Shown here piece after piece: positions 60,958 through 64,000 of a stretch of 64,000 bases of DNA. Origin of the DNA: Actinomycetota bacterium (GTDB taxonomy: Bacteria; Actinomycetota; Acidimicrobiia; Acidimicrobiales; Ilumatobacteraceae); contig SXUP01000019.1 in assembly GCA_005790505.1 (NCBI GenBank), positions 20,587 through 84,586 of the forward strand, in the 5' to 3' direction. Below the pieces are notes generated by a model. The model saw nothing but the letters and a program-made list of their open reading frames with translations. It had not been told where the DNA came from and ran no database searches. Each line of letters starts with the position of its first letter. The stretch's first letter is position 1. The translations under genes and the position numbers were made by a program.

Positions 60958-60963
60958 TAGCCT
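60958..60963 (+). promoter_or_regulatory. -10 box of leaderless clpP promoter
   Basis: TAGCCT lies 6 bases before the clpP ATG at 60970. Confidence 0.55.
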
Positions 60964-60969
60964 AAAGCC

Positions 60970-61581
60970 ATGAGTATTTCCAATGAAACGGGTTTTCCAG
61001 GGATGCCGTCGGCGCTTGATGCAGGAGCGGACGGCCGAGCGGACGTTTTTACCCGCCTTCTTAAAAACCGCGTGATCATGTTGGGGACAGATGTCAATGA
61101 TGAAATGGCAAACCAAATCTGTGCCCAATTGTTGTATCTCGAGAGCGAAGATGCCGCTGCGGACATCTGGCTTTACATCAACAGCCCCGGAGGTTCTGTA
61201 ACGGCTGGCATGGCGATCTACGACACGATGCAGTTTGTAAGTTGCGATGTTGCAACCGTATGCATGGGTCTTGCTGCATCGATGGGTCAGTTTTTGCTCA
61301 CCGCTGGAGCATCGGGGAAGCGGTACACACTGCCCAATGCACGCATCATGATGCACCAGCCACTTGCAGGGTTGCGTGGTCCGGCAGCAGATATTGAAAT
61401 TCAGGCGCAACAACTTGCCTATGTCAAAAATCGGATGGCAGAACTGATCGCCCAGCACAGTGGTAAGACAGTTGAGCAGATTCGAGCAGACAGTGAGCGG
61501 GACCGTTGGTTTGTGGCAGAAGAAGCCCAAAGCTACGGACTTGTTGACAAAGTAATCGTCAAGCGCGGAGAAATTCGTTAA
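60970..61581 (+). CDS. clpP: ATP-dependent Clp protease proteolytic subunit
   Basis: 203 aa serine protease; forms the barrel used with ClpX or ClpC. Catalytic Ser in [11 protein letters not shown], His in [11 protein letters not shown] and Asp in the [10 protein letters not shown] stretch; [19 protein letters not shown] is the oxyanion strand. Only one clpP copy is seen here, with no clpX or second clpP adjacent, although Actinobacteria usually carry clpP1P2 pairs (the second may be elsewhere). Confidence 0.96.
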   Translation: MSISNETGFPGMPSALDAGADGRADVFTRLLKNRVIMLGTDVNDEMANQICAQLLYLESEDAAADIWLYINSPGGSVTAGMAIYDTMQFVSCDVATVCMGLAASMGQFLLTAGASGKRYTLPNARIMMHQPLAGLRGPAADIEIQAQQLAYVKNRMAELIAQHSGKTVEQIRADSERDRWFVAEEAQSYGLVDKVIVKRGEIR

Positions 61582-61596
61582 CTAATCTTCCTACGG

Positions 61597-62073
61597 CTAC
61601 GGCGCAATTGTCGTAGTCATCTCGGACAGAACAGTAGTGGTCGGAGCAATTGAAGTCGCGGGAGCGATGCGAGGTGGCTCGATATTTGCGCCCAAAGAAA
61701 TATCGACTGCGCAAGTATCTTTGGTCCAGGCAGCAACAGCGAGCGCTGATTTATTTGCCGCATAAGCAAGGTCTGCCACCTCTTGAATGCTCTCCAAATC
61801 CGATGTATCGACCTGCGCTGATTTTTCCAGCAAGTTGGTGAGAACTTTGAGATCAGCCTCAATTGCGAGCGGAGCAACGTCAAGAAGTTTTTGATAGCGA
61901 CTGACCATCGCTCGGACTTCTGCTGGTGTTGCTATTGGCGCGCCGATGGCAGGTATTTCTTCTTGTAGAACACGGCAAAAATTGGTTCCAGTTCGAGAAG
62001 GACCGCATGCCCCAAGAGTGAGCAGACAAAATGAGGTCATTGTTGCCAGAATCACCCGCCGATACGTACACAT
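61597..62073 (-). CDS. Predicted lipoprotein, function unknown
   Basis: About 158 aa. Signal peptide RRVILATMTSFCLL followed by lipobox LGACG (Cys near 23) indicates a lipid-anchored outer-face protein. The mature part has an Ala/Glu-rich helical region with three Cys (FCRVL, DTCAVD) and ends in a Pro/Thr-rich tail. ATG at 62073 gives a normal signal peptide; 62097 is an alternative. No recognisable family. Confidence 0.75.
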   Translation of the reverse strand: MCTYRRVILATMTSFCLLTLGACGPSRTGTNFCRVLQEEIPAIGAPIATPAEVRAMVSRYQKLLDVAPLAIEADLKVLTNLLEKSAQVDTSDLESIQEVADLAYAANKSALAVAAWTKDTCAVDISLGANIEPPRIAPATSIAPTTTVLSEMTTTIAP

Positions 62074-62115
62074 CTTCTTAGTCTCACAGCCAGACATGAG
62101 TAAAAGGGGTTTCAA

Positions 62116-63627
62116 ATGTATGCAGCAGTCAAAACCGCGGCACTTCTTGGAGCCCAAGGACATCCACTCGTAGTCGAAGTTCATGTCGGCGTGGGGATAC
62201 CCGGATTCACGGTCGTGGGTTTGCCCGATGAATCGTGCCGTGAGTCTCGTGATCGTGTTCGGGCGGCACTTTTATCTTCGGAATTGCCGTGGCCCAATAG
62301 GCGCATCACGGTCAATTTAGCCGGTGCAGGAGAGCGCAAAGGTGGTGCTGCTGCTGATCTCGCAATCGCCATTGCATTGTTGGTTGCTCAAGATGTTCTG
62401 TGCCAAGAAGACATCGAACAGTATGCGTTCATTGCTGAACTTGGTTTGGACGGCACATTGCGATCTGTCGCTGGCGCAGCACCGATGGTGTCTGCCGTGG
62501 CAAGACATGATGTCGTGGTGTCGCTTGGCAACCATGCCGAAGCGCTCATTGCATCGCCACGCCAATTGCGAGCCGTTGACACATTGGTTGATTTGGTTTC
62601 ATGCCTACAAGGACAAAACGCATGGCCATTGGTGGCTCAAGTAAAAAAACAAGATGACGCCTGCGTGGTCGCTGACTTGGCTGACGTCAGCGGACAGGCC
62701 TGGGCTCGACACGCCTTGGAAGTTTGTGCAACGGGCATGCATCATCTTCTTCTAGTTGGTCCACCCGGAGCCGGAAAATCAATGTTGGCCCGACGCTTGC
62801 CAGGTATTTTGCCAGCCCTGACGCACGAGGATGCATTAGCGAGCGCCATGGTGCACAGCGCAGCAGGAATTGAGCCGTCGGGAGCATTACGCACGACGCC
62901 ACCGTTTCGTTCGCCCCATCACAGTGCATCAATGGTGGCAATGGTGGGTGGTGGCAGCAGTTATATGCGACCAGGTGAAGTCAGTTTGGCAAGTGGTGGG
63001 GTGTTGTTTTTGGATGAGATGGGTGAGTTTGCGCCCTCGGTATTAGACGCTTTGCGCCAGCCTTTGGAAGAGGGCATTATCCGCATCTCGCGGGCACGCC
63101 AGTCACTGACGATGCCGGCCAGATTTTTGTTGGTAGCGGCGAGCAATCCGTGCCCGTGCGGAGACATCAGACCCGGTATGTGTCGTTGCACGGAATCAGA
63201 TCATCGTCGATATCAGCGACGCTTTTCGGGACCGCTAATAGATCGTTTCGACTTGTGTGTGCATGTCGACCGACCCTCCGCCGATGCACTCGTGCATGCG
63301 GGTGGGGGAGAATCGAGTGCTGTCGTTGCAGCGCGTGTCGTTACAGCGCGCCAATATGCAATTGACAGACAAGGATGCCCAAACGCACTTTTGTTGCATG
63401 ACCAACTAGACGTATTTGCCGCTGTCACTGATCGTGCCCGCGCAATGTTGCATGCAGAACTTGAAAAAGGGGTTCTAACTGGTCGCGGTTATCACCGAAT
63501 TCGTCGGGTGGCACGCACAATCGCAGATCTCGCCAACGAAAAAAATGTCGATCAAGATCATGTCGGGGTTGCTTTGAACATGCGGTCCGCACTGATTCGT
63601 CCCCACGAGGCAATGTCGTACCGATGA
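62116..63627 (+). CDS. YifB-family Mg chelatase-like AAA+ protein
   Basis: 503 aa, ComM/YifB-type, linked with natural transformation as a branch-migration helicase. N-terminal Lon-like domain from YAAVKTAALLGAQGHPLVVE with GVGIPGFTVVGLPDES, then AAA core: Walker A LVGPPGAGKSMLARRLPG, FRSPHHSASMVAM, LASGGVLFLDEMGEF (Walker B) and the zinc-like cysteines NPCPCGDIRPGMCRC. AAAGGGG precedes the ATG. ATGA overlap with dprA, a frequent bacterial pairing. Confidence 0.95.
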   Translation: MYAAVKTAALLGAQGHPLVVEVHVGVGIPGFTVVGLPDESCRESRDRVRAALLSSELPWPNRRITVNLAGAGERKGGAAADLAIAIALLVAQDVLCQEDIEQYAFIAELGLDGTLRSVAGAAPMVSAVARHDVVVSLGNHAEALIASPRQLRAVDTLVDLVSCLQGQNAWPLVAQVKKQDDACVVADLADVSGQAWARHALEVCATGMHHLLLVGPPGAGKSMLARRLPGILPALTHEDALASAMVHSAAGIEPSGALRTTPPFRSPHHSASMVAMVGGGSSYMRPGEVSLASGGVLFLDEMGEFAPSVLDALRQPLEEGIIRISRARQSLTMPARFLLVAASNPCPCGDIRPGMCRCTESDHRRYQRRFSGPLIDRFDLCVHVDRPSADALVHAGGGESSAVVAARVVTARQYAIDRQGCPNALLLHDQLDVFAAVTDRARAMLHAELEKGVLTGRGYHRIRRVARTIADLANEKNVDQDHVGVALNMRSALIRPHEAMSYR

Positions 63628-64000
63628 CATCTTCAAATCCAGAATGGGCCTATGCCGCCGCATTGGCATCGTTGCCACTCCAAACTCACCGCAGGCTTCG
63701 ACTGCTCATCACTCGCGCTCTACCAAGTGATGTGTGGAATCAAATCTTGCGTGGCAGATTGACAGTTCCTGCCATTGAGCCACATGTCTTGCAAGCCTGG
63801 TCAATGGCAACAGCCTCACTGCCAAGCGTCATGCACGAACGCTGCATGAAACTTGCGTTGCAAGTCGTGTCACTTCATGACACGACTTATCCCGCGGTAT
63901 TGCGAGCAGACCCTGATGCGCCTGCGGTTTTATTTGTGCGCGGCAACCTTGACGCACTGTTGCAGCGACGTGTCGCAATAATTGGCACGCGTAAAGCAAC
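63624..64000 (+). CDS. dprA: DNA processing protein DprA (3' end beyond window)
   Basis: Starts with ATG overlapping the yifB stop and stays open to the window end (about 125 codons). After an N-terminal helical domain the text YPAVLRADPDAPAVLFVRGN and RRVAIIGTRKA is the start of the DprA Rossmann-like domain, which loads RecA on incoming single-stranded DNA. It is the third gene here tied to DNA uptake, with yifB and the comF-like gene. Confidence 0.92.
   Translation, partial: MTSSNPEWAYAAALASLPLQTHRRLRLLITRALPSDVWNQILRGRLTVPAIEPHVLQAWSMATASLPSVMHERCMKLALQVVSLHDTTYPAVLRADPDAPAVLFVRGNLDALLQRRVAIIGTRKA

Noticed and set aside
60919..61530. 203-aa frame antisense to clpP
   Set aside because: Shadow of clpP; Cys/His-rich text is a by-product of the codons on the other strand.
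1..64000. CRISPR arrays, insertion sequences, prophage or rRNA genes
   Set aside because: No regularly spaced direct repeats, transposase, integrase or phage genes, and no rRNA sequence were seen on reading the window.

Overview
The window reads as a chromosomal segment of an actinobacterium, most likely of the class Acidimicrobiia (Ilumatobacteraceae-like aquatic lineage). Reasons: coenzyme F420 genes (cofD, cofE); the block glycosyltransferase - DUF5719 - DUF3499 - phosphomannomutase - Trm112-like - ahcY known from Streptomyces and mycobacteria; the block mec - cysM - murI - rph - rdgB known from Mycobacterium; prfB-ftsE-ftsX; a group II truncated haemoglobin; and many start codons with a TANNNT -10 box only 6-7 bases upstream (leaderless transcripts). 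Base composition looks balanced by eye but was not computed. There is no rRNA to fix the taxon. Coding density is very high: no gene-free stretch exceeds 300 bases (the longest is about 130), and I see no insertion sequence, prophage or CRISPR array.

Layout. 1-10.5 kb: a cell-surface glycan locus with three GT4 glycosyltransferases (the first cut by the window edge), an unknown membrane protein, a sugar-1-phosphate nucleotidyltransferase, a catalytically degenerate SDR epimerase, GDP-mannose 4,6-dehydratase and a flippase, interrupted by cofE-cofD. 10.5-24 kb: a giant GT2/membrane protein, a secreted four-repeat DUF5719 protein, a membrane thioredoxin, ftsH (opposite strand), DUF3499, a CPBP protease, an 815-aa polytopic protein, phosphomannomutase, a Trm112-like protein and ahcY behind a structured leader. 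24-36 kb: a YczE-like protein, ComF-like and HAD proteins, secA, prfB, ftsEX, a crotonase, glbO, a SpoU methyltransferase, menB, an FMN reductase and a BCCP-carboxyltransferase fusion. 37-41.6 kb (minus strand): a 2OG oxygenase, a small protein, sulfite reductase, and cobA and the precorrin-2 dehydrogenase that supply its siroheme. 41.7-44.3 kb: znuABC behind a Zur-like operator. 44.3-51.7 kb: deacetylase, GNAT, GT39, methyltransferase, acyl-CoA dehydrogenase, two poorly known proteins and a PAP2 protein. 51.7-56.4 kb: ssrA (tmRNA), smpB, mec, cysM, murI, rph, rdgB. 56.4-60.4 kb: a D-threonine-aldolase-like gene abutting a tRNA-Leu(UAG), then two more PLP enzymes. 60.4-64 kb: carbonic anhydrase, clpP, a lipoprotein, a YifB ATPase and dprA (cut by the window end).

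Links between genes. The sulfite reductase and cysteine synthase genes, 13 kb apart, share a 22-base motif at nearly the same distance from their start codons, which suggests one sulfur regulon. The tmRNA and SmpB genes are neighbours, although smpB is missing from its usual place after ftsX. The mec-cysM pair lacks the sulfur carrier gene cysO that separates them in mycobacteria. Nothing here is clearly a new defence or mobile system. The most interesting leads are regulatory (leaderless promoters, Zur site, shared sulfur motif, ahcY leader), the short-variable-loop tRNA-Leu with its abutting gene, the trio of PLP enzymes, and the degenerate epimerase.
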